Assembly (NCBI GenBank): GCA_019634345.1 | Contig: JAHQVL010000178.1 | Coordinates: 1 to 53,223, forward strand | Origin: Rhodothermaceae bacterium | Lineage (GTDB): Bacteria; Bacteroidota; Rhodothermia; Rhodothermales; JAHQVL01 | Reading direction: 5' to 3' | DNA length: 53,223 nucleotides | Shown: positions 32,198-41,952 of the stretch, in pieces | Numbering within the stretch: the first letter of the stretch is position 1 | How the letters are laid out: every line of letters begins with the position of its first letter | The notes under the pieces: model-generated | Seen by the model: the letters and a program-made list of their open reading frames with translations, nothing else | Told to the model about the DNA's origin: nothing | The model's database searches: none | Program-made: the position numbers and the translations under genes

Positions 32198-34510
32198 TTA
32201 AGGCAAGCCCATTCGGCGCCTGTACACCCACTCAATAGATAAAAGTAAGAAGATTGTCCCCCAGAGAATGGGCATGTCCCACAAATACTCCGTCTTATAC
32301 ACAGAGGTACTGGTACGGCGGCCTCTCAGTTGGTCCGGGATGGTGCTGGCCTCTTCCACTGAATAATAACTTCCTCCACTTGCAGAAGCTAATCTACGCA
32401 AGAATTCTTTCTTTAAAGTCGCATCTCTGTATTCTTGGGTTGATGCCTGCGACAAAAAGCTGGTCGTTTTTGAATTGGCAACTTGATCTCCCGAACGCGC
32501 TTCCACATCCAGACTGAAGACGCCCAAGTCCTGGGGTACATAGCTGGCCAGGTAGGCTCCCTGTTCGGTAAGATCTTCTTGAAAACTAATCTCTTTAACA
32601 CTTCCAAAGGGGTCGGTTACAAACCCACGGACTACTGATCCGGAAACGGGTAAACTAAGCTCGTCAGAGACGCGAACGGTCAGCGGTATTTCTTCTTCAG
32701 GCGCAATCCGGGATGCGCCCAGGTCAACATCAACCTGGTCAGGCGCAGAGGCAACAACCCAACGAATCAATTGCCGCCAGAACCGTTCATGCCGGCTGTC
32801 ATCCGCAGGGAGAAGCATTTGCCAACGCCAGGTGCTGGCAGTCATCAAGGCAGCACTGCGCCCTTTACCATATCGTTGAACAGCAAGCAACGGCTCTGAA
32901 GCGCCAAACTCATCCTCAGGCTTCTCAGCAAGAACAACAGCACCCGGTTTAACGCGGCCAAGATAATTGATATTTGTTAGACCAGGCATCGAATTCCATA
33001 AGTCGCGATTCGCATCACTTTCTGGAGACAATTTCAGGATCGGGCTTTCATATCCTACTGCTGTAGGCATAAATATAAATCCTTGCTCCTCGGGCTCTAC
33101 ACCGTCCTTTCGAAATACTGGAGGAATTATAGTTCGTCTTCCAGGGTCGATGGTTAATGGAATAATGTCAGCTACTGCAGTATTATAATAGTCCCCCTCG
33201 GCGAATGTCTGCCGGCCACCTAGCATGATGAGCCCCCCGCCTCGTACTCGCACGAATTGCTCCAGCATCTCAAGTTGCTCTAGCGAAAAAGCAGAAGCTT
33301 CTATATCTCCTAGAATGACTGCTTTGTACTGGTATAAAGCTTCCAAAGAAACGGGAAATCCTCCAGCTAAATGTTCAGGATCTTGACTCACCTGGCGATA
33401 GAATTGTGCCGGCCCTGTTCGCGCAACCGAGGCTACATCGATTACCTGGTCATCCTCCATCACGCGGCGCAAAAACTTAAACTCATTTCTCAAGCTTCCT
33501 TCCAACAACAACACTTTCATCGAGTCTTTTCGCGTGTCGATCAACACACTAACCTGGTTATTCGCCAGATTGACTTCTTCCTCAGACTCTTCAATCTTCA
33601 GAACATAGTCATCTGCCTCAGGTAATTCGGGTTCGAAGAAGAAAGTAAACTGGTCGATCTTCCCACCTCCTTTCAACGTCCGGGTCTCTGAAAAAACACG
33701 TTCTTCTCCCCGATATAATCCGAAAGTAACAGGTGTCAGCTCTTCATCCCAGCTCCGTACTTTCACTTCAATCTCTGCTCCGGTAGTCTCCTCAACACTG
33801 CGAGTAGCGAACGCTTCAAGTATCTCACGTTCTTGCACAAAAGACTCTGACCCAACCCCAATAATGTGTAAAGGGACGTTCATCGATTGCAACGCTTCTG
33901 CCTGGTTCAGGGGTACTTCATCGCTGGTGTCCCCTCCATCGGTCAGCAAAATCGCACCAGAAAGCGGAATTCCGTTGAAGTCATCGATTACTCGATCCAG
34001 TGCAAACGAGAGATTGGTCCCTTTCCCCTCTGTACCCAGATAGTGTAAACTATCGACCCTGCGAGGGTGCTCATCGAACGCATAGAATCGGACTTGAAAA
34101 AACTCCTCAATCTCATCCACGATACCCTGCTGTTCATCGTTTAATAGGCTTAATGCAGCTTCATACCGTGTTACTCCCTCCTCATCTTCAATCCCCATAC
34201 TCTCTGATGAGTCGATAAGAACGGCCACAAAATTCTCATCCGGGATAACATCAGGGATAATAAGGACGGGTTCAACTAGTGGCACAAGCAATAAAAGCAA
34301 TGCCAGAATGCGCAAGCCAAGCGAAACAGCGCGGGACTTCTTGGAGGTGAATAAGTTTGTGATGCTGTAGATGACAACAAAACCAACTATCAGCAATATT
34401 CCCAACACCAATATCATCCAGAGAGACTGGCCCAATTGGAAACCAATCTCTCCTTCTGAAAAGTTCAGCTGATTAAACTTAAATAAGCGCTCGAACCAGG
34501 ATTGTGGCAT
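32198..34510 (-). CDS. VWA and glutamine-amidotransferase-like membrane protein
   Basis: A 770-residue protein with two N-terminal membrane helices (residues about 32-52 and 65-85), a VWA domain with MIDAS motif DSSES at 100-104 and LLTDGGDTSDE later, then an Ig-like region. A GATase1-like domain follows, with RGGGLIMLGGRQTFAEGDYY and YGKGRSAALMTASTWRW, and a C-terminal helix WDMPILWGTIFLLLSIEWVY. No nucleophile Cys is evident at the GATase site. It probably spans the inner membrane with its bulk in the periplasm and binds metal-dependent ligands through VWA. It follows DUF4175 by six bases. Confidence 0.85.
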   Translation of the reverse strand: MPQSWFERLFKFNQLNFSEGEIGFQLGQSLWMILVLGILLIVGFVVIYSITNLFTSKKSRAVSLGLRILALLLLLVPLVEPVLIIPDVIPDENFVAVLIDSSESMGIEDEEGVTRYEAALSLLNDEQQGIVDEIEEFFQVRFYAFDEHPRRVDSLHYLGTEGKGTNLSFALDRVIDDFNGIPLSGAILLTDGGDTSDEVPLNQAEALQSMNVPLHIIGVGSESFVQEREILEAFATRSVEETTGAEIEVKVRSWDEELTPVTFGLYRGEERVFSETRTLKGGGKIDQFTFFFEPELPEADDYVLKIEESEEEVNLANNQVSVLIDTRKDSMKVLLLEGSLRNEFKFLRRVMEDDQVIDVASVARTGPAQFYRQVSQDPEHLAGGFPVSLEALYQYKAVILGDIEASAFSLEQLEMLEQFVRVRGGGLIMLGGRQTFAEGDYYNTAVADIIPLTIDPGRRTIIPPVFRKDGVEPEEQGFIFMPTAVGYESPILKLSPESDANRDLWNSMPGLTNINYLGRVKPGAVVLAEKPEDEFGASEPLLAVQRYGKGRSAALMTASTWRWQMLLPADDSRHERFWRQLIRWVVASAPDQVDVDLGASRIAPEEEIPLTVRVSDELSLPVSGSVVRGFVTDPFGSVKEISFQEDLTEQGAYLASYVPQDLGVFSLDVEARSGDQVANSKTTSFLSQASTQEYRDATLKKEFLRRLASASGGSYYSVEEASTIPDQLRGRRTSTSVYKTEYLWDMPILWGTIFLLLSIEWVYRRRMGLP

Positions 34511-34516
34511 GGGGCG

Positions 34517-37500
34517 TTAGTTATCGTTCGATTTGGATAGCGACTCGTAATACCTGTCTACTGTTTCCCTGTACTCATCGGGCACTTCTGCTTTTCGAGC
34601 ACCAAACAGCTTTTTCTCCATTTCAATGGTATCAAGTTCTCTAGCTAGTTGTTTTTCTAGTTCGGAGAAGGGGTTAAACAGATCTTTATTGAAGAAATTT
34701 TTTGCTGCTTCATCATCAAGCAAGACGCCCCTAAAGCTAGCATCAGAAACATTTCGAAGTGCGTTTCTTGCTTGCTGTAATTCTCGCTGCATCCCTTCAT
34801 TGCCCCCAAGCTGATTTTCCAGGCGCTCCATCGCTTCTTCTGCTCGTTCAAGTTCGCGTTGCATACGAGAGGCTCGAGCACGTTCATCGCGATCGCTGGA
34901 TTGCCCCTGCGATGAGGGCGATGAGCCTGGTTCACTAGACTGAGATTCAGCTTGTGATTGACGCTCCATGGCTTCCAGGCGCTCACGGATATTCTGAAGA
35001 TCAGATAGTGCCCTGCGAAGCTGTTCCTCATCGGTTTGAGGCAACTGATCTTGCAACTCTTGCATCTGGGTAGCCAAGCGATCCATAGAAGCTTCTATTT
35101 CTCCTTCCAGGCGCTCGGCATAGTCTAGCCAACCATTGTCGAGGGCCTTATCCGAATCGCTCATCTTCTTCTCCAACTCATCCCGCTTCATTTGTTGAAG
35201 CATATTCCGTATATCGGAGGCTACTTCTGGGTCTTCGCTACGTGAAGCACTTTCAACCGCTTCAGCCTGTCGCTCAAACTGGTCCAGTTTGCTTAACATG
35301 TTGTCGCGTTTTTCCTGCAAATCTTCCAACTCACTTCTTCGCAAGCGGCCACCATTCTCCATGGCCTCTTCGAACGTTTCGCCAATATCTTCACCCAGTT
35401 GTTTTTCTTGCTCACGTAAATCGTCAAATTCACGAGAGAGATCATCCAACATCTCACGCGTCGTTTCGGCACCGGCAACCTGAAGCTCTTTTTGAATCTG
35501 ATCCAATTCGTTGAGCGCTTGTTGCTGGCTAGCAGACGCTTTCTGCTCGTCTCCATTACGGAGCGCACGATCTGCTTCCCTCATTCTATCTATTGCACGT
35601 TGCAACCCCTCTTGCACGTCCTCGTTATTTCCTGATTGGGACTGAGACTGCTGCTGCATTTGCCTGGAGAGTTGTTCAGTCTGCTGGCGTAATTCTTCTT
35701 GATCACGCTTTAGTCGCTCGATAAACCGCTTCTTATTTTCTCCCTCTAGTTCACGCTGTTGCTGATTCGCAATGCGCTGCTGCCGGCGAGCAAGCTCCTT
35801 GATACGATCCAGGGTATCATCCATTTCCTGCTGCTGTTGTTGCTCATTCGAAGAACGCTGCTGCTGAATCTCGTACTTGTCTCTGGATATATCCAGTTCA
35901 AGATCCATCAGTTCTGTCATGCGATCTTCCATCGAACCACCGCCTCCTCCACCTTGCCCAGGCTGCTGCTGCGTCACGTCTCGATCTCTGTTCAAGGCAT
36001 CAGCTTTTAATAGCGCGTTTAATGCTCTTCGTTCAGGCCCAAGGGCTTCTTGCAGATCTCCATCCCTAAGATCTACGATGGCCTCATCCATCGCTTCAAT
36101 GGCTGCCCTGAGATGTTCAACAATCTTTTTCATCTCCTCATTGGTCCGAAGCTCCACAGCAAAGGTTGTTGCGTTTATACGTTCTTCGATATCTGCTTTA
36201 AGATTCTGCTGAGCCTGCTCAAGCCCTTTGCGAGCCTCCTCAAAATCATCAGCAGATCGTTCATCTCGCTGGCGATGAAGCTTCCAGGTAGCCGCAATGA
36301 TTTCTTGCTGGCTGATTACAGTGCGGCTTTGCATACCGCCGCCACCTCCACCACCGCCCATATTGTTCACTTGCGTGTACTTGCGATCGAAAGGGATTAC
36401 TTCTATAAAGTACATATCGGATGCCACAGACCCATTTGCCTCAAAATAGTCCTCACCCTCTACGTAATAAGAGATTACGTCACCTGGCTCAAGGATATAA
36501 TCCTCAAGAAAAACCACATAGTCACCTTGTATGTCCGTTGCACGGGCATCTTCAGGCTTGATTAACGTATAAACCTCTTCATCTTCTCCATTCACCGAGA
36601 GATGGAGGCGTGCATCTTTCACCCCGTAGTCATCGGTCACTTCGGCGGCAATAAGGACTTCATCAATCGCGTTCACACGCACATCTCGCTGTGGGTCTGT
36701 GAGTTTGATAACAGGTTTCAGGTCATCTTGAGCAATGATCTGATATTCCACAGGGAATTTGTTGCTTTTCCCAGATACATCTTTCAGCTCGATGTGGTAA
36801 TACGTATCCTCATTGATCAAGTATTGAAGGCGGTACTGCCCGCTATCAATGTCGTTCAGAGAAAGCCTACGTCCATCCTCAAATACCATTTCTGCGGTTT
36901 CGACATTACCTGTTGTGTTGATAGTAAGGCTTACTGTCGACCCTTTCAGCCCCCTGATATCCCCGGTGTTAGACTCAGTCCTGGGTGGAACGCCGGTATA
37001 TTCCGGATACGTATATCGCAGATGTACCTGGCCAACAGCAGGAAACTCGTACAGAGTAATGTCAAACTGTTCGCTCTGCATTTCATCGTGCAGAATAAAA
37101 TATTCAATTGGTTTCTGAACATTGATCAATTCATAGAGATACGCAGAACTCCCCATCCCTTTATTCATAGCCACCTTTTGCCATTCTCCGCCAGCCTCTT
37201 TGTAGTGCAGCAATACATCAGACTCCGTCTTATCTCTAAGATCAACGATGATTTCCTGCGATTCTCCCTTTTCAATTTCTACCGTGCCGGGTTCAATGCG
37301 CATATACGGTTTTTCAGGCGTAGCAGCAAGTGATACCTGCGCACCAGTAAAGGCGCTTATGATTTCATCCGAAGCGTTGTAACTGAATACCAGAAAAAGA
37401 ACCAACAGTCCACCAGCTCCATAAGATAGCAAGCGCTCTTTTCGCCGATCTACCACTGTAGTCACCGGAATCGCACGAACCTGCATGGTGGCATCTTCTA

Positions 37501-37876
37501 ACAATTTCTCAAGAAGGATACTTTCCTTTGATTTGTTTTTCTGCTTACCAATCTCGATAGCACTATTTAACCGGTCTTGCAATCCAGGAATTTTTTCCTC
37601 GATATATAAGGCAACCTGCTGATCATCGAGCCGCCTCAGTAGAGGTCTCAACAGGTATTGGACGCCCACATAACCAGTTATCAGCACGCCAATGCCCAGG
37701 CCAATGAGCAGCGCCCGCACAGGAATCTGTGTTTGGATATAAAAGAGCAGTATTAATGCAGCAAAAAACAGGAAGGTCAACAACGTCACAGCAGTTCCTT
37801 GCATTAACGCGCGGCGGCGCCATCTGGAACGCACTTGATCAACCAACTCCTTCACACGATATGATAATACAGGCAT
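34517..37876 (-). CDS. DUF4175-like giant coiled-coil membrane protein
   Basis: A 1119-residue protein. The N-terminus has two helices (TAVTLLTFLFFAALILLFYI and ALLIGLGIGVLITGYVGVQY) and then LLRRLDDQQVALYIEEKIPG, a typical DUF4175 opening, plus a third helix around residues 150-165. Residues about 190-500 are Ig/beta-sandwich repeats. From about 520 to the end it is a very long Glu/Gln/Arg-rich coiled coil with Gly-rich hinges (MGGGGGGGGMQSR, PGQGGGGGGSMEDR). It probably forms a long periplasmic or envelope scaffold linked to the neighbouring VWA proteins. It starts four bases from the BatA-type gene. Function of the family is unknown. Confidence 0.85.
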   Translation of the reverse strand: MPVLSYRVKELVDQVRSRWRRRALMQGTAVTLLTFLFFAALILLFYIQTQIPVRALLIGLGIGVLITGYVGVQYLLRPLLRRLDDQQVALYIEEKIPGLQDRLNSAIEIGKQKNKSKESILLEKLLEDATMQVRAIPVTTVVDRRKERLLSYGAGGLLVLFLVFSYNASDEIISAFTGAQVSLAATPEKPYMRIEPGTVEIEKGESQEIIVDLRDKTESDVLLHYKEAGGEWQKVAMNKGMGSSAYLYELINVQKPIEYFILHDEMQSEQFDITLYEFPAVGQVHLRYTYPEYTGVPPRTESNTGDIRGLKGSTVSLTINTTGNVETAEMVFEDGRRLSLNDIDSGQYRLQYLINEDTYYHIELKDVSGKSNKFPVEYQIIAQDDLKPVIKLTDPQRDVRVNAIDEVLIAAEVTDDYGVKDARLHLSVNGEDEEVYTLIKPEDARATDIQGDYVVFLEDYILEPGDVISYYVEGEDYFEANGSVASDMYFIEVIPFDRKYTQVNNMGGGGGGGGMQSRTVISQQEIIAATWKLHRQRDERSADDFEEARKGLEQAQQNLKADIEERINATTFAVELRTNEEMKKIVEHLRAAIEAMDEAIVDLRDGDLQEALGPERRALNALLKADALNRDRDVTQQQPGQGGGGGGSMEDRMTELMDLELDISRDKYEIQQQRSSNEQQQQQEMDDTLDRIKELARRQQRIANQQQRELEGENKKRFIERLKRDQEELRQQTEQLSRQMQQQSQSQSGNNEDVQEGLQRAIDRMREADRALRNGDEQKASASQQQALNELDQIQKELQVAGAETTREMLDDLSREFDDLREQEKQLGEDIGETFEEAMENGGRLRRSELEDLQEKRDNMLSKLDQFERQAEAVESASRSEDPEVASDIRNMLQQMKRDELEKKMSDSDKALDNGWLDYAERLEGEIEASMDRLATQMQELQDQLPQTDEEQLRRALSDLQNIRERLEAMERQSQAESQSSEPGSSPSSQGQSSDRDERARASRMQRELERAEEAMERLENQLGGNEGMQRELQQARNALRNVSDASFRGVLLDDEAAKNFFNKDLFNPFSELEKQLARELDTIEMEKKLFGARKAEVPDEYRETVDRYYESLSKSNDN

Positions 37877-37880
37877 TGGT

Positions 37881-39947
37881 TTATTTTTTTATACGATTGG
37901 CTATGAATGTCTCAGTAGCAAAAAGAAGAACCATAAGAAGAATGACGTATCTCCAAAACTTTTGTTGCCGCTCCTCATCATCTATTTCGATTAAGCGCGC
38001 TTCCTCAACTGTGACCGGCACTTCATCTGGAGGGGGAACTACCGCACCGTACGCTTCTTCCGCGTTACGGCTCGCTAAAAAACTCTCTTGGGGATTTACG
38101 TTTACAGCAAACACGACTTGCTCTCCACCTTGCTTAGCAGCAAAATAGTGCCCAGGTTGATCTGTCTCATTAAAAAACCCTTGCCCGGAATCGTCTACTG
38201 CCACCTTGTACAACGTATTTCCAGGACCACGAACATCCCATTCTTCCCCGGGATTCCCCTCAAACCGCACCCCCTCTCCAACTAGATATTCTTTCTTCAC
38301 TTCGTTTGCGGACAACGCATATTTCACAAGTTGATAGAGAAAGGGGACAAACATTTCATTGATCGTAAAATCGGTCCATCCAGGATTCAAACTAGAGGTG
38401 TATAGCAACACTCTCCCCTGCCCCAACTCATTCTCAATTAAAAACGGATCACCCGAATCAAATCGGCCCAATACCGTCGCCGATGAGTCTACCTGCACCC
38501 GAGCGTATTGACGGAATTTGGGCCTAAAGATGGCTCCAGACCCTGATTCAGTAAACACGGAGAATACGGGATGTTTTAAATCGACATCACCAATAATGGC
38601 ATCGTACCCCTGCTCCGAGCGAGCACGTACAACATCGCTGATCTGGCCAAGCCCCAATTGCCCCAATAACCGATTGTAGGCGGATATCTCTGATTGGTCA
38701 TCAAAGGAAATGATCACACTACCGCCCTCTTCGATATAGCGCCGCAACACACCCGCTTCGGCAGAAGTTGGGGACTGAGACGCCACGAATACAACGCGTT
38801 GATTTCGGAGCGAACTGCGTGTGATTCCTCCAGAGCCCGCAATATTCAGCGTATATAAGGCTTGATCACCCTGATTAAATGCTCGGTCGAGATAGTATGT
38901 ATCTCGCGTGATATCTCGGATGCTGCCTCCAACACTCAACAATTCAGGCTTATTCTCAACGGAAAAAGAAAAGTATCGTACATTGTCTATCGCTAACCGA
39001 TCGTCTTCGAGCTTCACATTCCCTGTAAAGGTACCTTCACGGGATGCCTGGTACTGAAAAGAAGCTCTCTGCAACTCGTCTCCACCTACACGTTGTTCAT
39101 TCACCTTATCCCCTTCGATCTCTAGATCTACTGTATTTATTGGCAAATCCTCTCCTTCTTCACTGGTACTCACCCGGGCATTAAATCGGTGCACAACACG
39201 CCCTTCAACCCGGCGCTCAAGCAAGCTAAATCCATCCACGAAATTGTTTTCACGCTCATCACCATTGACCAGATGAACAATCTCGAAATCAATATCTGCA
39301 TCCAACTTCCAGTTTTCAAAAGCTCCTTGCCATCCCGTTTGTTGAATATCCGAGATTAAAACGATGCGCTTTTTCTCATGAGACGCCGAACCCAATACAT
39401 CTTCGGCCAATCGAATGGCAGAGTAAAAGTCCGTCGTTCGATAACTGGGCTCAACCAGGGATTGAACGGCATTATTATGGATTGAAATATCAGAATCAAG
39501 TGGCGTAAGCTGGATTGTTTTATCTGAAAATGCGATTACAGAATATTCATCGTCTCCAACTGCTTCCCCAAGTTTCGCCTCCGCTGCATTTTTAGCCTCA
39601 TCGAGCAATGTGCCTCCATTCTCGGTTACAAATTGCATACTATACGAGTTGTCAACCAAAAGCACGACCGACTCATTTTCTCGTTGAGAAACAAATGGAA
39701 TCTGGTCCTTGGGTATAAAGGGGCGTGCAAAAGCAAACGCGAGCAATCCTAATAGTACGCAGCGCATTACCATAAGCAACCAATGCTGAATTCGCCGACG
39801 CCGAACGACCTCTTTCGGGGTCATCTTAAAAAACATGAGCGAACTAAATTGCACCTGCTTCGCCTGAATCCTTCGAACCAAGTGATAAAGGATTGGCAAA
39901 GCGGCTGTTGCAAGCGCAGCAAGAAATAAGGGGTTTATAAAACTCAC
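37881..39947 (-). CDS. BatA-type membrane protein with VWA domain
   Basis: A 688-residue protein. The N-terminus MSFINPLFLAALATAALPIL with YHLVRRI and FSSLMFF is the aerotolerance-regulator (BatA N-terminal) domain. A second helix lies at residues about 57-75. A VWA domain follows, with MIDAS DNSYS at 99-103 and RIVLISDIQQTGW later. A GATase-like segment (RYIEEGGSVIISFDD) appears in the second half, and a final helix YVILLMVLLFATETFI anchors the C-terminus. It resembles the MoxR-associated VWA proteins of the Bat type. It follows DUF58 by 21 bases. Confidence 0.88.
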   Translation of the reverse strand: MSFINPLFLAALATAALPILYHLVRRIQAKQVQFSSLMFFKMTPKEVVRRRRIQHWLLMVMRCVLLGLLAFAFARPFIPKDQIPFVSQRENESVVLLVDNSYSMQFVTENGGTLLDEAKNAAEAKLGEAVGDDEYSVIAFSDKTIQLTPLDSDISIHNNAVQSLVEPSYRTTDFYSAIRLAEDVLGSASHEKKRIVLISDIQQTGWQGAFENWKLDADIDFEIVHLVNGDERENNFVDGFSLLERRVEGRVVHRFNARVSTSEEGEDLPINTVDLEIEGDKVNEQRVGGDELQRASFQYQASREGTFTGNVKLEDDRLAIDNVRYFSFSVENKPELLSVGGSIRDITRDTYYLDRAFNQGDQALYTLNIAGSGGITRSSLRNQRVVFVASQSPTSAEAGVLRRYIEEGGSVIISFDDQSEISAYNRLLGQLGLGQISDVVRARSEQGYDAIIGDVDLKHPVFSVFTESGSGAIFRPKFRQYARVQVDSSATVLGRFDSGDPFLIENELGQGRVLLYTSSLNPGWTDFTINEMFVPFLYQLVKYALSANEVKKEYLVGEGVRFEGNPGEEWDVRGPGNTLYKVAVDDSGQGFFNETDQPGHYFAAKQGGEQVVFAVNVNPQESFLASRNAEEAYGAVVPPPDEVPVTVEEARLIEIDDEERQQKFWRYVILLMVLLFATETFIANRIKK

Positions 39948-39968
39948 TGGATTAAGTAGCTAAAACGA

Positions 39969-40877
39969 TCATGTTCTCTTTTTAATACGAGACGCCAAAA
40001 ACTGAAATAAGGCAAAGTCCAGGGGCTGGTCTGTTGAAATAAAGTTGTATTCCGCTCCAATCTGCGCGCATCTCTCTGCAACCGATTGCCGGAAGGTCTC
40101 AACATTCTTTAGATAGATGTCCTTCGCACTTTTTGCTTCGAGTACCATCTTTTCTCCTGTTTCCATGTCCTCAAACTCAATCATATCAGAGAAATCAAAG
40201 TTGACTTCTTGAGGATCAAATAACTGGAATATCAGCACTTCATGCCCCTGAAAACGGAAATGTTTGATCCCATCAATCAAGGCATCTACATCATCTAACA
40301 AATCTGAAATCAGTACAATAAAGCCTCTTCTCCGCTGAAACTCGGCAAGTTGATGCAGCGGCTTACCCATGCTCGAGGGATTTCCCAACTCAGCACGATG
40401 CATATGCTGAAGCACCGTCAGAAGATGGCCGGATGCTTTTCGTGGAGGTACGCGCTGAACTATCTTGTCATCAAACAACGTCAACCCGACGGCCTCTTGC
40501 TGCCTCCACATAAAATATCCTAACGAAGCAGCGAGGTAAAAAGCATAATCGAGCTTACTGACTTCACCCGAGGTATATCCCATGGAAGGGCTGATGTCAA
40601 CAAGCAAGTTCACAGACGTATTGGTTTCGTCTTCAAACTCTTTTACATACAACCGATCGGTACGAGCAAACAACTTCCAGTCTACATGCAACGGATTATC
40701 TCCAGCGATGTAAGGCCGATAGGACATGAACTCAACGCTTGCGCCCTTATACGGACTTTTATGTAAACCCGATAGGAATCCTTCAACTACGGTCTTAGCA
40801 AGTAGCTGCAAGTTCGAAATACGGGAAAGTACTTCGGGTTTGAGAAAGCGTAGAGCCGGTTGCTTTTGGGGTTCCAT
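39969..40877 (-). CDS. DUF58 family protein
   Basis: The 302-residue cytoplasmic protein has the DUF58 signature: GLHKSPYKGASVEFMSYRPY, AGDNPLHVDWKLFARTDRLY, EFEDETNTSVNLLVDISPSM. The last part includes the MIDAS-like DISPS of a VWA-type fold, then RRRGFIVLISDLLDD. DUF58 proteins occur beside MoxR ATPases almost universally and are presumed substrates or partners of them. It follows MoxR by 28 bases. Confidence 0.93.
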   Translation of the reverse strand: MEPQKQPALRFLKPEVLSRISNLQLLAKTVVEGFLSGLHKSPYKGASVEFMSYRPYIAGDNPLHVDWKLFARTDRLYVKEFEDETNTSVNLLVDISPSMGYTSGEVSKLDYAFYLAASLGYFMWRQQEAVGLTLFDDKIVQRVPPRKASGHLLTVLQHMHRAELGNPSSMGKPLHQLAEFQRRRGFIVLISDLLDDVDALIDGIKHFRFQGHEVLIFQLFDPQEVNFDFSDMIEFEDMETGEKMVLEAKSAKDIYLKNVETFRQSVAERCAQIGAEYNFISTDQPLDFALFQFLASRIKKRT

Positions 40878-40905
40878 GTGCTGTCAGAAGTTATTCAATC
40901 AGAAT

Positions 40906-41946
40906 TTAAACCAGGCCAGACACTGGCTCTTGGGTATTCTCCACCAGTTTCTGAATGATATCTTCTACGGTGATGTTTTCAGATTCAGCGTAAAAGTTCG
41001 TCAATACACGGTGACGCAGAACATCTGGAGCGAGTGCCTCAATATCTTCTATGGAGACATTGAATCGATTTCTGAATACTGCTCTCACTTTTGCGCCTAA
41101 CAACAAGTTCTGAATGGCACGCAAGCCGGCGCCATACCGAACCCATTTTTTGACAAAATCAGGAGCTTCATCAGAACCAGGCCGTGTACTTCGAACCAAT
41201 TGAACAGCAAATCGAGCTACGTTATCAGGCACAAAAATCTTTTTTACCAGGCGGTGAAAGTCTAAAATAGACTGCCCGGATAGTACTGTACCTAGAGGCT
41301 CCTGCTCCTTGGACGTTGTAGTCATTGCCACTTCCAATTCGTCTTCAGCAGACAAATAGTCAATGACCAGGTTAAACATAAACCGATCCAGTTGAGCTTC
41401 AGGTAATGGATACGTTCCTTCCAATTCAATCGGGTTCTGCGTAGCCAAAACGAAAAACGGCTGATCTAACTTGAGTTGCTCTCCGCTGGCTGTGACCTGG
41501 TACTCCTGCATCGCTTCAAGGAGTGCTGCCTGTGTTTTAGGAGGTGTCCTGTTGATCTCATCCGCCAGTATGATGTTAGCGAAAATAGGCCCCCGAATAA
41601 ACTTGACTTCTCGCTTTCCTGATGCACGATCTTCTTCTATCACGTCGATGCCAGTAATGTCAGCAGGCATTAAATCGGGCGTAAACTGGATTCGTTTATA
41701 CGTTAAATCAAGAATTTCCCCGAGCGACTTGATGAGCAACGTTTTGGCAAGTCCTGGCACCCCGGTTATCAAACAATGTCCTCCCGCAAAGAGTGCGATA
41801 AGTACATGCTCGATCACATCATCCTGCCCAATGATCCGCTTTCGCAACTGCTGGATAATCTGCTCCTTTCCAGACAACAAGCGCTTCAATACTTCATCTT
41901 CTGAAAGAGGAAGCTCTTCAGCACCGTTTACATCGTGTTCTGACAT
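40906..41946 (-). CDS. MoxR family AAA+ ATPase
   Basis: A 346-residue AAA+ ATPase. Walker A is GVPGLAKT within GGHCLITGVPGLAKTLLIKS, Walker B is NIILADEINRTPPKTQAALLEAM, and sensor 1 and the following part read FFVLATQNPIELEGTYPLPE. MoxR proteins are chaperone-like ATPases that help assemble or activate VWA-domain protein complexes, which fits the DUF58 and VWA genes directly downstream. It starts six bases after the DUF4159 copy 2 stop, so transcription and possibly translation are coupled. Cytoplasmic. Confidence 0.95.
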   Translation of the reverse strand: MSEHDVNGAEELPLSEDEVLKRLLSGKEQIIQQLRKRIIGQDDVIEHVLIALFAGGHCLITGVPGLAKTLLIKSLGEILDLTYKRIQFTPDLMPADITGIDVIEEDRASGKREVKFIRGPIFANIILADEINRTPPKTQAALLEAMQEYQVTASGEQLKLDQPFFVLATQNPIELEGTYPLPEAQLDRFMFNLVIDYLSAEDELEVAMTTTSKEQEPLGTVLSGQSILDFHRLVKKIFVPDNVARFAVQLVRSTRPGSDEAPDFVKKWVRYGAGLRAIQNLLLGAKVRAVFRNRFNVSIEDIEALAPDVLRHRVLTNFYAESENITVEDIIQKLVENTQEPVSGLV

Positions 41947-41952
41947 AATAGT

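Noticed and set aside
36602..37333. A 243-residue plus-strand reading frame
   Set aside because: Shadow of the DUF4175 gene; composition is rich in Ile, Phe and His without domain signs.
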